A program made the position numbers and the translations under genes. Below, piece by piece: positions 21,209 to 34,559 of a DNA stretch of 64,000 nucleotides (position 1 is its first letter; each line of letters starts with the position of its first letter). This DNA comes from Amorphophallus konjac (lineage: Eukaryota > Streptophyta > Magnoliopsida > Alismatales > Araceae): contig JAHNEJ010001453.1 of NCBI GenBank assembly GCA_022559845.1, forward strand, positions 1-64,000, given 5' to 3'. The notes beneath the pieces are model-generated. The model did not search any database. It was not told the DNA's origin and saw nothing but the letters and a program-made list of their open reading frames with translations.

Positions 21209-22980
21209 GTACTTGTTTCTCCCGTCTTGAGGTCTCCGGACACCAATTTCCGGCGATCAATCCGGTATGGATGTCCGCTTCTTCGGATCCCGTGACGGAT
21301 GAGACGGAGAAGAAAAGCCGACCGAAACCCCACCTGTGCCTTTACGGCATGAAAGCCGATTGGTAACAGCACAGCAATAAACCAAACATGATGGTGCCAA
21401 CTTTAATGAGAGTTGAATCTGGTCTGTTGTGATGACATTGGACAGGTTTGGGTTAGATAGACGAGATGAATTACTAAGACGTTTAGGCCGCGTCTGTTAA
21501 CTGATTAGATTAGAGCATCTGACGAGAGAGAGAGAGCGGTGTGAGTCCTGTGAATGTCTCACTCACAAATATATTAATCGAGGTTGATTAGCGCAAACAT
21601 CCCGATCGCTTACGCAAACCCGATTAATAAATTTACTCTTAGATACTATTTAGTATCGGGATAAATTTTGAGGAGAATAGGTGTAAGTCATTCTAAGATA
21701 ATTTATGTCTAATCTTATTCTCGTGTACGCTTAGTACACAAGGAGTGAAATGAGGTCAGAAAAATGAAGATAATTCATTCTAACCAAAAGATTGGAATGA
21801 TTTATCCCGATTTCTAATCTCAAAATCGGGATTAACTTTATTTTCCTTAACCCGACTTATTCCCTCTCGTTTTAAACATATCAAACATAGAATGAGGTTA
21901 GAGCGGAGATACCCCCGCTCTAACCTCGTACCAAACGGGTACTTATTACTTAGACTTAATAGAACATGTTCCAGGTTAACTGCTATTAACATATGATTAA
22001 TCGCACGTCGGATAAATTCCACTAAATTCTAACCGATGGAAATACCTTGATAATGGGGACGTTTTTTAGTAGACAAACGAGATGATAATTCATCTTCCAT
22101 TTGTTACCAGATTCGATCATCCTTGTAACCTGCGTGGTTAATAATTGGCCTCAAAAGCCTGGGCTACCATTCAAGTCAATGGTTTCGTACGGCCATTGGA
22201 AGTATTTTTGTTTTAAGTTTTTCTACTTAAAAACTTATGTTATGTTAATTTTTAACTTAATTTTTGAAATAAATAAAAATAGGTTTTTAAATGTCTGATA
22301 AAAATATCGTAATTTTTAAAATTTTATATAGTCTTGTTTGGTAGAACAACTATATATAGTTCGTCGTGCCATATCGTATCAAAAGAAACCCAGGTCGACA
22401 GGTCAGTGGCACAAGCATGGTTTGAGGGTGGCGGCGATCAAGGAGGATGCCAGCCACCAGCAAAGGAAGGAGAGGAACTTTGGAAAAATAATAAAATTGA
22501 GGAATAAATAGTAAAGTGAGACTATTCATTCCTAACTTGTCTAAGAATCAATGAAAAAAAAGGGCAAAGGCGGATGCAGGGCACGCGAGCCACTCAGTCT
22601 GTGCCATCTCCCCATCTCGCCCTTCTTTCCGGATAGAAAAACAACTACTTGAAGAAAACAATGACTAAAGTGGTATAAAAGAATGGGATTTGGAGTTCTT
22701 ATTTAGTGCACGGAGCAGGGAGGAAGGAGACCTTCGATGTCCGACATTGGAAAGAAGGGGGGTTGTTACTACTGCCCCTATGGTAGCTACTCCTTTCTCA
22801 GCTTCTTGGTAGTGGCATGCACCCACCCTCAGTGTTGCTTTTAGAGATGGCCGTCGCCATACGTCTTACCTCACTTTGCGGTAGATGAGTGGTCTCTCCT
22901 CGATCTGCTCCGTCTTCTTCTATACACCTCAGATGTGATGACAGAGATGTTCGATTATATCAGAATTGTGTGTGTGAGAG
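20911..22980. other. intergenic DNA, nothing recognised besides the (TA)n tract
   Basis: AT-rich, with no supported coding frame. Short frames on both strands are random. Confidence 0.4.
21168..21203. repeat. (TA)n microsatellite
   Basis: About 17 TA units in a row. Confidence 0.95.
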
Positions 22981-22981
22981 T

Positions 22982-23039
<58 letters not shown>
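22981..23039. repeat. (GA)n microsatellite
   Basis: About 27 consecutive GA units on the plus strand. Flanking GA-rich coding-like frames are artefacts of the repeat. Confidence 0.95.
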
Positions 23040-23042
<3 letters not shown>

Positions 23043-26000
23043 TGAGCTTGAAGAGGCCACAGTTGCTAGAGGAGGAGGAAGTGGAGGAGTTGGACTCGCT
23101 AGACTTCCACGATAACCCTTTGGTGTTGCCGTCATTTGGGAAGCCCTCGTTTCCCTTGAAACACAACATCATGTAAGAAGAAGAAGATGGGGAGGTGTAC
23201 ATGCAAAGTCATAATTTAGAAGTATCATGTCACGCCCTGCTAAAGCAGAAACACGAAGTGCGACAACAAACGTACGCGTACCCGAGAGTAATAGCACTAT
23301 GAGCATTTCACAATATAAAACCAGCCATCATTAATCACACGTTACGAAGAGAAGATAAATAAGGACTATTTCATATTCATAATCCATAATTAATTACAAG
23401 AAAGTCTTAGCACACAAGTTGTAAGGGCAACAAAAATCAGACAACATTACCACGCACAGTCAGCCACCAGGCATAAGCTCCTCACCTAAAGACTTCACGC
23501 TTTTGTGGCGCTTCCCAAAGTCATGACCAATAGTACATGGCCACCGGTCCTCCTCACGTCTCAACACCAAAAATTAAGTTACATAATAGGTTGAGTACGT
23601 GACTCAGTAGAGCTCTTAACACCAATATAACGGTCGCCAACCAATAGAAATACTTACACTTTACAGGTCAGCAGGTCATGTCATCTTATCCATAATTATG
23701 ATATAAATAATATTTAAATGCAACTATTCCGAACATGATAAAACTTGAATGCTTAAGTAAAGTTTTAATCAAATGAACTTATGTGGGTCAGTAATGGAGG
23801 AAACCCATATCACCATCTAAGGTTGATGAGGCCAAGGGAGAAAATATGAAAGCTAGCCATGATAAGTACTGATAATATGACAGGAACAAAACTTGCAACA
23901 TGATTTATCAACGTAAATGAACATGATAAATATAACTTGCACATGGAAGAGTATAACATGACTTGTAACATCTTAACATTTCATACTTGAATGGAAACTT
24001 TTCTTTACATACTCTTTTTTTTGGAAAACTAATATGTGATACGTGTGGGTGAACATACTTGTATATACATGCATATAGCACTCATATACTTGTATATCGT
24101 ATTTATAAGCATAATCATGCCATAGAGCTTACACCCACATTTTTAACATATTAATCAGAGTAATCAGAGCTTAAGCATGAAGCATGGATGATAAGCTAAA
24201 CATAGAAAGAACATGCAACGTTGACCTTCACGCTCTGGGTGGCTGCACCTAAGGTTGCTCCATGTCAGATCTCCCCTCCACTATCAGACCACTCTCATAC
24301 CTACAGATCTGCTCCATGCCCTGGCACTCTCTTCTATCCGTTTGGACACATCACCCCAAATCTTGTGAAAAATCTGATCGGTTTAGATCCTTGTGGTATT
24401 CAAATTCAAGTAAAATCTAATATTGTCAGGTCTCAGTATTATTTAAGTCTAAGGAAAGTCTGACACGGTCAAAGTTTCAAAACTTTTGTCGTTTGCTGGG
24501 TGTCATCTACTCTCATCGCCTTGTTTGTCCCCATGGTCGCAACGTCTAAGTCTTATCGTGCATTCCATTTTTGATAATCATATCGTCCAACTTGATTTTG
24601 ATAGCTAAGTAATATCAAATCTCTCAATGAATCCTCTAACTCTTCAACATATTGCTTAATCTTTCAATATATCATATATCTATTTAACATATCATCTAAT
24701 CCTTCGATATATTATCTATATATTGATATATTCAATATATCTTCTATCTGAAAAATGACAAAAATAAGTCATCTAATAGGCCGCTTCGTCTAATGCTTCT
24801 GACTTAGATGATACTTCGTCTACTTTCGCATCGTCCAATTCTTTCATCCACGTCATCATCTAATTGTTTCTGATTTAGACAATATTTTGTCTGCCTCCCT
24901 TCTACTTAGGTGAAACATCGTCTATCTCCCTTCTATTTAGGCGAAACATCATCTATCTCTCTTCTTCTAAGTTCTTACCCTTCTGTCTACTTTTCGCTCC
25001 GCCTAGCTATCGTCTACCAAGTTGGAGAACTCAACAAACACATAAACATAAAAAATAAATATTGGGCTTCTTAATCATGAATATTTAATGAAATGTAACC
25101 TTAAATTTTTTATAATGTTACATAACGCACCATCTCGACCCCTTCCCTCTCCCCCATTGGCACCTTGTGCTACTCCACATCCCCCTCTTCCATACCTAGT
25201 AGCTCGCCTATGTCGGCGAAGTCCCCTGCTCCCAACAGCTTCACAATGCCCTTGCCCCCCCCCCCGAATGCTCGAAGTGTTGGTGGATGAGATTTAGGTC
25301 AAGTGAGAGGGGATAGAGCCAAACTGGGGTTAGGGAGGATGAGGTTGGAGGCGACATTGCCTCCGTCGCCATTATCGTCATCGGGACATTAGCATAGGTG
25401 ACGTCATTCCAACCGCAGGGTGGAGGAGATGGGGATGACGGGTGGAGATGAAGTGGCCATGGGTGGGCTTTGCAAAAGGAAGAGATATGCCACGGGGTTC
25501 TAATGCGATTCTCTTAAATAATAATAATAATAAGTAGACACTTATTTTTTATTTAGGGAAGTTTTATTGTGAAGGATTAACTTCTTCCCTAAAAATTAGG
25601 GAAGGGGACATCAAATGTACTTTAGTGCTTTCTATTTCCTTAAAATATAATTTGAGAGAGAAAATGTCTAAAATATTATAACCAAACACCCTATTAGGCC
25701 ACTGTTGGAAATGCTTATGGTCGTTAGGACTTTTTCAAAATAGGACTTTTTCAAAATTGCTTACACCATGCGCAGTCTGACACGAGAGATTTTGAGTAAA
25801 AGTAATAAAATAAAGGTGCAAATTCTCATTTGGCATATGGGCTCTTCTCCCTAACATAGGTGAGGGGTTACCATTAAATTGACCATTTTACCCCTTTCAT
25901 CATTTTCTTTGTGGGATGAACATTTTTCAGAGAATTTTACCAAATCACTATTCCCACACTGTTGCGACAGAGTAGGCACACACCTTGTCTCCTCTAATTG

Positions 26001-26252
26001 CTAGAGGTGGAGAAGAAGAAGACGATGCTCTATGACCGGCGAGGGCGATGTCATCTGCGGGGGGGGGGGCACGAATGCGACGGTTGTTGCTACAACTGGC
26101 AAGGGGGTGGTGGCAATGAGAGGGTGAGCGGGCGAGGCCGTCGAGGGTGACCGAGGGGACGCCAACGGAGAGGGCTATTGGCGAGGTTATTATAGTTATT
26201 TGCTTTTGGGAATCTCCTTAATAAGACATCTTTAATTTGGGAAACGAAGGAG
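23040..26252. other. intergenic DNA, nothing recognised
   Basis: Mostly AT-rich. 24770-24970 contains degenerate repeats of the phrase CATCGTCTATCTCCCTTCTA at about 40-base spacing. 25100-25500 is locally GC-rich with a C run near 25257. No gene could be supported. Confidence 0.4.
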
Positions 26253-26253
26253 T

Positions 26254-26319
<66 letters not shown>
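26253..26319. repeat. (CT)n microsatellite
   Basis: About 33 CT units on the plus strand. Confidence 0.95.
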
Positions 26320-26323
<4 letters not shown>

Positions 26324-28320
26324 GAATCTATTGTGCACGAGAAAACTTAAGACATGTATATGGCTCATTTGAAAATGTTGAACTCAGGTAGAAGATTATA
26401 ACGATTAGAATTCCCCAAAAATTGTTACCCAACGCTCTCTTAATGCCCCGAAGCCAACAGTGTAATTACTATCAATTGTAATTGTTGACTACACAAATCC
26501 AAGAAGGCTTTCCTGCTAGAGATCCTCCTCCTTTCCAACTTGACAAGGCCTTGGAGGAAATATTAAATGAGCTCGGCGAGGGAATGCCACCGAGGCCATC
26601 GTCAGGGTGCCCGTACTAGTCCTCGGTTGGGCACCGGAGCTTTCATCACGTGAATGGTCGTCCAGTCACGGGAAACTCCGTGCTTGCTTCTCGGCAAACT
26701 CGGCCGACCGACCCCCTACGAATCTCCCACGACGGAGCTATAGCTACGAGAAGGACGCCGTCAAACATCACTCCTCCGGAAGTGAGAAGTCCTTTTCGCC
26801 CCCCCCCCCTCCCTCGTCTTTTAAGTAGTTTTGACTGCTGTACGGACGGACGAACGGAGTCCAGAAACTCGGGGGGATGGCAGTTAAAAAAAGAGATCGA
26901 CGTTTTTCTTTTAACAAGTTTACTGGGAACTTTTGCACGTTTCGATGACCCGATGGGAATCCAAGGATCGTGCAGTTCCAACCCGATGAGAGATGGGCAG
27001 AAGTCTGGAGAGTGTCCCTGTGAGGGGAGTAGGAAGGAGAGACTAGGCAGAGGGATGGGAGGAGGAAAACCTACCTAAATCAGATGGGGCGTTCAAACGT
27101 TGTCCCCATCGTCTTTTGGAGCTGGCGCTGTCACCTGCGCACATCATACTCGTGCGAAAGAGAGACGCCACAAATTAGCCTTCTCCACTGAGGCGGTCAA
27201 GATCCAAAGTAGCTGAACTTCCCCCCATAGTAAACCCAAGCTCAATCCTGAGACCTCTTCCCTGTTGGGGAGAGGTGTTGTCCGCCGTGCTCTCTCTCCC
27301 CTGTTGGTCATGCCATGTCAATGCCCTCCCTCTTATATCAGTTAATTAAGGAAGGCCTATATATACACACCATGAATATACAGCCAGTATTACTCGTAGA
27401 ACAATGGGCCGTTGTCAGGCGTTAAAAGACATCAACATGGAACTCTTAAGCAGTCTCATGCATCAGAGGAAATGGTGGGGCTCTTCGACGCGCATCACTC
27501 GCTCCCGTTCCCAGAAGCAAAAATGTCTTCTTTATGGTTTGATGCCTCGGATGGCACGGTGCCCGTCGGCAATGGGCATGTGGGTTCTCCGTCCCACACT
27601 CCATCCGTACTAATAACTCCGATTAAAAAACGGAATAGTGAACTATATAATTAATACGACGATCGATCGATGAAATAAAATAAAGATGCTTGACATCGAT
27701 CAGCCTTTCTGTACATGTCCGAAGCATTTGCTGATCAGCCAATCTCTGCATATTATAATTTCTTTATCGATGCACTCCAACCATATATATATATATATAT
27801 GAAGTCATTTTGTACAGTTTTAGGGTACGATATGTTAGAGGAAACGTCTGAAGATGCCTGTACGAAATCAAATTCCTAGTTTTATCATTGTCATTATCAG
27901 ACTCACGTACGAACAGGTCATTTGGCTCGACATAAAATGGTGTAAAATATAACATTTTAATAATGTTCCATGTGAACATCATACTTTACAGCATTTTACA
28001 ACATTTTACGTCGAAACAAACAGCTGGTTCATGGTGATGCGTTCTATCCGCATGATCAGAAACCTCTGCTCACCCAACTTTTTTAGCAGAGAGTTGGTGG
28101 ATCTAATCGCTCGTGACCCCGTTCTGCCTGCATGGTTAAAATCTGTAAGCTGTACCGCTAGCTCATGCCTCATCGGCATCACACAGTCTAAGCTCCAGCC
28201 TCCAGTGCAAGTAGTCCTCACTGGCCTACCGTACACGCACAATGTCACATGCGTGGGTGTGGGTTTAAACCGTGATCAAAGTGTAGTTGTCAACGTAGAT
28301 TTACGACTCAACATTTCATA
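26320..28320. other. intergenic DNA, nothing recognised
   Basis: A TATA-like CCTATATATACACACC at 27356-27372 precedes short frames of 69-80 codons without recognisable domains. 27785-27801 is a short (AT)n. No gene supported. Confidence 0.35.
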
Positions 28321-28770
28321 ATTCAAGGACCTATAAAGATTTGCATGGCCCAGTAAGTGACAATTTTTTTAGGACTCACTTGTTATAAGATTTAAAATAA
28401 AAGATCTAACAGGCCCATAGAGTTTTGGCTCGACCGCCTGAGTGAAGGTCTTCCCCAACATTAGAGAAGAATCTGAGCGCAGATTAGATCGAGCCAATCA
28501 AGGATGAATAAAATGCTCTCTCATGGATGTCTAAAATCAAGACTCCTTATCTAGATGTGGAAATATCTCTTATCTCTCGTGGATCAGCCTATCACTGAGA
28601 CCTCTCGACGAATTCTTTACGATCGATCACTTATCTTTAATAATCATAGACGAATGATACGTTTCTTTCCATTTTGTAGAATTTTATTCTTAGATGGCTT
28701 CTCATGACTGATCTAAAATTCACGTCATCCTAGATCCGACGATCAACGATGGTACAAAATCTCGCTTCTT
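28321..28770 (+). mobile_element. degenerate LTR remnant 2, related to 20090-20910
   Basis: AATCAAGGATGAATAAAATG then CTCTCTCATGGATG lines up with the equivalent phrase at about 20310-20345. Both continue with a 'TATCTCTTATC...GTGGATCA' stretch and a 3' part containing TTTTGTAG. More decayed than remnant 1. Confidence 0.45.
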
Positions 28771-30090
28771 CCGTTGCTATTACAAAAGTTTCCTCTATAT
28801 CTTATCCTCCTCTCCAAGTTCAAAGGGCTTCACATGCGAGGGTATTTATTTGTATATATGGGCCGTACTAGTGAGGCCACCCACCGTGGTCGCCGCCGGA
28901 GGACTTTGTTGGTGAGCTGGGCTTTTGTGGAGTGAGAAGTTGAGCAGAGGTACTTACGACCGTCGTGGAATCAGTACCGGTCACTTGGAACTTTTTATTG
29001 GGAAACGAATTGTGTTTCTCCCTTAATCCTCGCAGACTGATCAACCAGAGAAATTTCGAAAACGCAACTCAATTGGAGTGATAAAAAGAATGGAAATGTC
29101 TTCCACCCCCTCACTTCACAGACCTCTCCCTCTAATTTTAACTTGAGAAGATCAACTATATGTTGGATGAGAGAGACTCTTTACTCTTTAGGGACGTTAC
29201 AGGTGTGAATTAATGGGTCAACTGTAACTTACACATCGGTCAACCTAAACAACCATGCATACCCACTGGTCGTCCAATTATTGCTCAGGTCAACTCATGG
29301 TTGATTGATCCTTTGGGGTTGCCCGAGAACGAGACTCCGTGCAAAGGCCCACATCTTGATTGATAATAAGTTAAGATAAATTAACCCGAGTGAGTTGAGG
29401 ATGAGTTATTTCTGAATTTTTTATATTTTGATTTAATAATTATTTTACTTAAGATTAGATAAGATATTTACGTGAGAGAGATGAAATAATTAAGTTAATC
29501 ACGAGTCAAAGATCTTAACTTTATCCGAGTCCGAATGATATATTTCGACTCTCAAAATTAAATAACTCACTCGCTCACAGATAACTCATCTCAACATGTC
29601 TTATTCTACTATCAAAGTGACTCTTAATACCGTGCATTCTTGACAACAAGACGTGATCGGACAGCCTTTCGCAAACAACGAAACTTCAACGACGACGACA
29701 CCATGGTACACCTCGATCAGTATCAGCAGCAATGGCATGGTATAGCAGTGAAGTCAAGAAGAACATTTGGCAGCATGCTGCATGCACGTGATAGCACGTC
29801 CTTCTCTCTCTCTCTCTTCGTCTTTTAATTCGTCGACCTTCCAGTGGTCCATCCCTCAAGTCTTTTGCCATTTGTTGTCGAATAGCTAGCCAAGTAACAT
29901 GGGTTGGGTTAATTAGTTGGTCGTTTTATGGGTGCTTGGGCTAGGTTTGAAGCTCGGGTAGTTGAGGTTGGGTTGGATCGGTTAGCATTTGAGAGGGTAT
30001 ATATATATATGATCATGGTTTGGACTTGAGTTAATGCCAACCCAGTTTAACCAAGCCCGAGTAGTACTGCTCCAGATCTGAAGTTATCCT

Positions 30091-30128
<38 letters not shown>

Positions 30129-31830
30129 TGATGATTGCGGTGGCACAGGAATTCAACATGCACTGTGATAAGCTTTGCCTGCACAGACCACAATCACGAT
30201 TATGACATTGGATTTGCCAAAACTAATTAAAAGAATTTAATTAAAGGCACATACTTGGGCTGTTCATAAACTGCATGCATGATAATTAGAAGACGTAAAA
30301 TGGTTCCTGTGAGAGAGATGAGATGAGATACTTAAAGAATTTGGAGTGTACGGTCGTGGTGAACATAAGCTGTAGTCATGCAATTGACTCAAAAGAGTGC
30401 AAGTACTTGTCTGGGGTGGTCATGTGTGCATGCATGTGCTCATGTAACGTCAATATTCACGGTGATGTCAATTTATATGTAGACAAGTGCTGCGTGAAGG
30501 AAATAACTACGTACGGCCGCAAATTAACATATGAAATAATTAATATTGGAATCCGATGCCAGCTTATGATCACATGCCCAATAATGTGAATCATAAGGGT
30601 GTAGAGAAATGGGGTTAATTTGATTGAAGAGGCAATGAATAGACAAAGAAAGTGCATTGGGACGTCACGTACGGCATAATTTGATTAAACAAAGACCCAT
30701 CTGATGATGCAACGATTGTTGACTTATTTTGGGCATAATCGACCTACTAATTATCAAGAATCACTACCGTTAAGTTATTAATTAAAATTAATGAAGTCAC
30801 CATTCACAATTAACACGATGACCTGGCCTTTTCATTTCCCTTTTATTGTATTTGCACATTCAACTCTTACAATACTCGATCGATCCCCACTGATCTCCAG
30901 CTAGCAGCACTACAGTGTGTTTTTTTTTGTTGTTGTTGTTGTCGTTGTTTCCCCCATGGAAGCACTATATATCTTGTTTTCTTCCTCATGCCCACATCCA
31001 CCACCTCTCACTATTAACTCTTAATTACCTGACTCCTCATTGGACTTGATTTAGGGCGGATGATTTCAGTCTTTGTATTTAAAATAAATAAATAGAAAGT
31101 TCTCTTGGAGAGAATCTCAATCAAAAACGTATAGTAAAAGAATTAATAATACACAAACAGCTCAAGTGTATACAGAATGTTAATGTAAAATATAATATAT
31201 ATATATAAGTATAAATTATTAATATTCACATCAATACAGAAGACAAGTATATACAAAATGCATGTGTACATGACTGCCTATGATTAAAGATATATATGTT
31301 TACTAAAATATTATAAAATTTTAATTTGAATAACAAAGTTGAAACAAAAGCTGATATAATAAAACATATTAATATGTTATCCACACGATCTTTCCGGTAT
31401 AAAAAAAATTACTTATAATATCAAAGAGTTCACTTGACGATTTTAAAAGCAAATTTCATAGTGCATGAGATTGAGGTGGACAAATGCATAGACAACACAG
31501 GTGATTGAGCGATTAAACATGCATGGCTGTGACGCATGTGGACCAACCAATTATCTTTGCTTCTTTTCGAGAGTTTCCTTCCTTATTTTCTGGAATGTTA
31601 TCCTCCTCGAGGATTTGCTTATATGTCTGCTTTCGTTTTTATTATCTTAAAAAAGAATAAAGCAGGCCACTTGATACATAGCACAATAAGAAAAACATTT
31701 GGCAGAGTGATATATAAGAAGCGATAACTAGGATGAAGCAAAAGATATAAAAGTACAAAGTTAATTATACAGAAGATAGGAACGCTTATATATAGAAACA
31801 TGGCAAACTACGTACGAAGTTGTACAAGAT
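28771..31830. other. intergenic DNA with a (TG)n tract
   Basis: (TG)n at 30093-30124, about 16 units. No coding frame or RNA gene recognised. Confidence 0.4.
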
Positions 31831-31838
31831 ATATGGAT

Positions 31839-32318
31839 CAAGATTTGATAAATCGGTCCGGTACGGTTTGAATCCTCAGTCCCGGACTGTCTCAGTCATC
31901 GATCGGGATGATCGATCTGTGAGATGCAACCGAGACGATGTATATAATATATTATATTTTATAATAAAATCTGATCAGTAGGTTAGTTGATTTAAATTGT
32001 TTCATTGTCATTGGAGTGTCCTGTATTTAAATCTCATATGACATATCCAATTTTTATTTTTTTTCACTTTCCTTTTTTAAACTATTGAATGGAAAAAATA
32101 TTAAAATCTCCATTGACACTAACAAGAATCAAACCCTGGTCATCTATTTATGCGTAACACTATTTAACCAACTAACCTAAAGAATACCTTGTTAAATTTT
32201 ACTTATAATATTTATATTAAAGTCTTTATTTTAGAATGGTACGGAGCGGTACAGTACCATCCAGTCTCGTCCCAGGTTGTGATCGGGACGACCGGAACGG
32301 TCGGGACGGCAAACCCTG
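31839..32318. mobile_element. non-autonomous hAT element, TSD ATATGGAT/ATATAGAT
   Basis: Left end CAAGATTTGATAAATCGGTC, right-end complement CAGGGTTTGCCGTCCCGACC. Ends are imperfect (first eight bases agree at six), but the flanks ATATGGAT (31831-31838) and ATATAGAT (32319-32326) match at seven of eight. Subterminal GGTACGG / CCGTACC motifs are repeated inward from both ends. The interior is AT-rich. An old insertion. Confidence 0.65.
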
Positions 32319-32326
32319 ATATAGAT

Positions 32327-33090
32327 TACGAAGCCCACATTATTCTTAAAACCTTGTGAAATTATTCTTATATCCCTATATTTATCGTAATACCCTTGAA
32401 TTTTTTTTTTAAAAAATCCAACTTCAATCTGTTTGAGGATGATGTTCGTTATAACACACCCCTTCAATATCTGTGGATGGCGTTGATCCAATCCAATGGA
32501 AGAACAAAGATCTTACGAAGTTTTGAAAATTATTAAGTAACGTTAGCCATCTACAAGGCAACGCTGGACACTAAAATGAAGTAAGACTAAACAATTAGGT
32601 CAGCCAATATTTTTTCTAAAGACCAGTTAGGTGATGGGTGGAAAACTACGTGTGCTTCTTTAGTTGTATAATAATTAATGCGCGGCCTTAATGTATAGCA
32701 ATGCTCTACCACTTATTTTTGGATAAAATCCTTGAGGATACCATCACAATTTGAACCCATATGATTGATTATCCGGTAATGCGTGTGATTCCCCAACCCA
32801 AGTTCATCAGCAAAGCCCAAACGCACATCTAAAATCTGATCAATCCTATTGGCAGTGAGAATGGCGTCAAGTGTACTTACTACTGGATAAGAAGAAGAAT
32901 GAGATTTTACATATATACCTCCAAAAAATACCGTATTTATATTTATCCCTTACTTTTACCGTATTATCAACAATATCTATGATATGCGTCGTATTATTAT
33001 GGTTATACCCCCGTGGTTCTCGGGCCATCAACGTCGTCAAATATTCTAAGAATATGTTGACAAAAATATTTGAAAAGATAAAATCTTTAA
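32327..33090. other. intergenic DNA, nothing recognised
   Basis: AT-rich, with no supported frame or transposon end. Confidence 0.4.
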
Positions 33091-33098
33091 AATGCCCT

Positions 33099-33103
<5 letters not shown>

Positions 33104-33145
<42 letters not shown>
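33104..33145. repeat. (GA)n microsatellite followed by poly(C)
   Basis: About 20 GA units run directly into a C tract (33153-33170). Another C tract lies at 33258-33270. Confidence 0.93.
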
Positions 33146-33148
<3 letters not shown>

Positions 33149-33149
33149 G

Positions 33150-34030
33150 TGCCCCCCCCCCCCCCCCCCCGCGATCAGGCCCCCCTCCCTACAGAGCCCT
33201 CTCCCCCTCTAGCTCTAGTGACCACCTCCACCTCCTTGAGGAAGCCGCTTACCCCCACCCCCCCCCCCCCATTCCTGCTCCGCCTCAGTCTTCTTCTCCC
33301 TTCACCCCACCGTCCTTCCCCGTCCTCACTGTGAAGCCCCCGGACCCCCTGCCCCATCATCCCCACCTTCTTCCTCCTTTCTTCCCTCTCCTTCGTGAAC
33401 CCTGACCCAAGTCTCCTACTCCACTACCATCCAACCCTACCACCATTGCTCTCGGGCACCCCTGTCCAGATCATCATCCCTCCCCAGCAATCGCCCACAG
33501 GTCTAACCCGACTCTCCACCACCGTGACTTAACCACGTTGCCTTGCTCCACCTATGGCTCTCTTGTGCCGGCAACTGACCACCAATTCCCCCTCCCCCCC
33601 TCCTCCTTTCTCCTCTCCTAATACCTGCCGTGAACAAGGACGCCCTATGCCATCCCCCCTCGCCGTACACCAGGCCGCCTTGCTTCCGCCAACGCCCTCC
33701 TCTCCCTCTTCTTCCAACTGTGAACAGGCCCAGTCCACCACCTTCAGTAGAGCCGCTGCCAAAGCCCGACCATTCCACTCCCAGGATGCCCCCTTCCTCC
33801 CTCCCTCCCTCCCTCCTTCCCCCACCAAGAAGCGCAGGAGCAACATGAGTAGAAGCCAGGGCCGTAGGAGCCTCAACCCCCCTCCCCCTTCCCCCACCCC
33901 TCCCAGCCCTCCTACCCCTCTACCAACACCCCCTCCGTTGAGACACCCCTCTCTCTCTCTCTCACTCACCCACTCACACACACAGCCACACCCACCCACC
34001 CACCCCCAACCCCTCTCCCTCCCCTCACTC
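33150..34030. repeat. C-rich low-complexity tract
   Basis: Plus strand dominated by CCC, CTCC and CCACC, including CTCCCTCCCTCCCTCC near 33800. Long proline/serine or glycine/arginine frames arise on both strands from composition alone. No gene call is justified. Confidence 0.7.
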
Positions 34031-34077
34031 CAGCACCCTGTTCTCCGTGGATCCGACTGCCCTATGATATCTCTGCC

Positions 34078-34082
<5 letters not shown>

Positions 34083-34133
<51 letters not shown>
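34083..34133. repeat. (GA)n microsatellite
   Basis: About 25 GA units. Confidence 0.95.
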
Positions 34134-34136
<3 letters not shown>

Positions 34137-34559
34137 TGGAGGCTAACTTGAGGGCATGTTAATCTTTTGCCCTCTTAACCAGTACGGCAACCGGGTTAAA
34201 ATAGCGCGGGTTATGGCAAAGATATATTTCTAACAATACTAGATATATTAAGAATATTCTTGATAATATGTCAAAAGTAAATGGATAAATGTAAATACGA
34301 TTTTTGCATGGATATATTTATAATGAGTTTTGTACAAATAATCACTGTTAAATGCATATTTGTAAATATATCATCCATGGCTTTGCATTAGTAAAGATAT
34401 CCTTGATTTCATCAAAACAGTGCAAAAATACCATTGTAATTAACTTCCGTTGACGAACCGACGAATATTCTATAAAACTTTGAATATTCCCTCTATTTGA
34501 TAATTAAAAGACCAAAATACTCATGAATCTCAAATTTCCCCCACCAAAAGAGAGATGAG

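Noticed and set aside
26090..26368. Frame with an Arg-Glu alternating stretch
   Set aside because: Direct translation of the (CT)n/(GA)n microsatellite.
30323..30589. 88-codon Cys-rich plus-strand frame as a small secreted protein
   Set aside because: No clear signal peptide or cysteine spacing of a known family, no promoter evidence, and AT-rich surroundings; likely chance.
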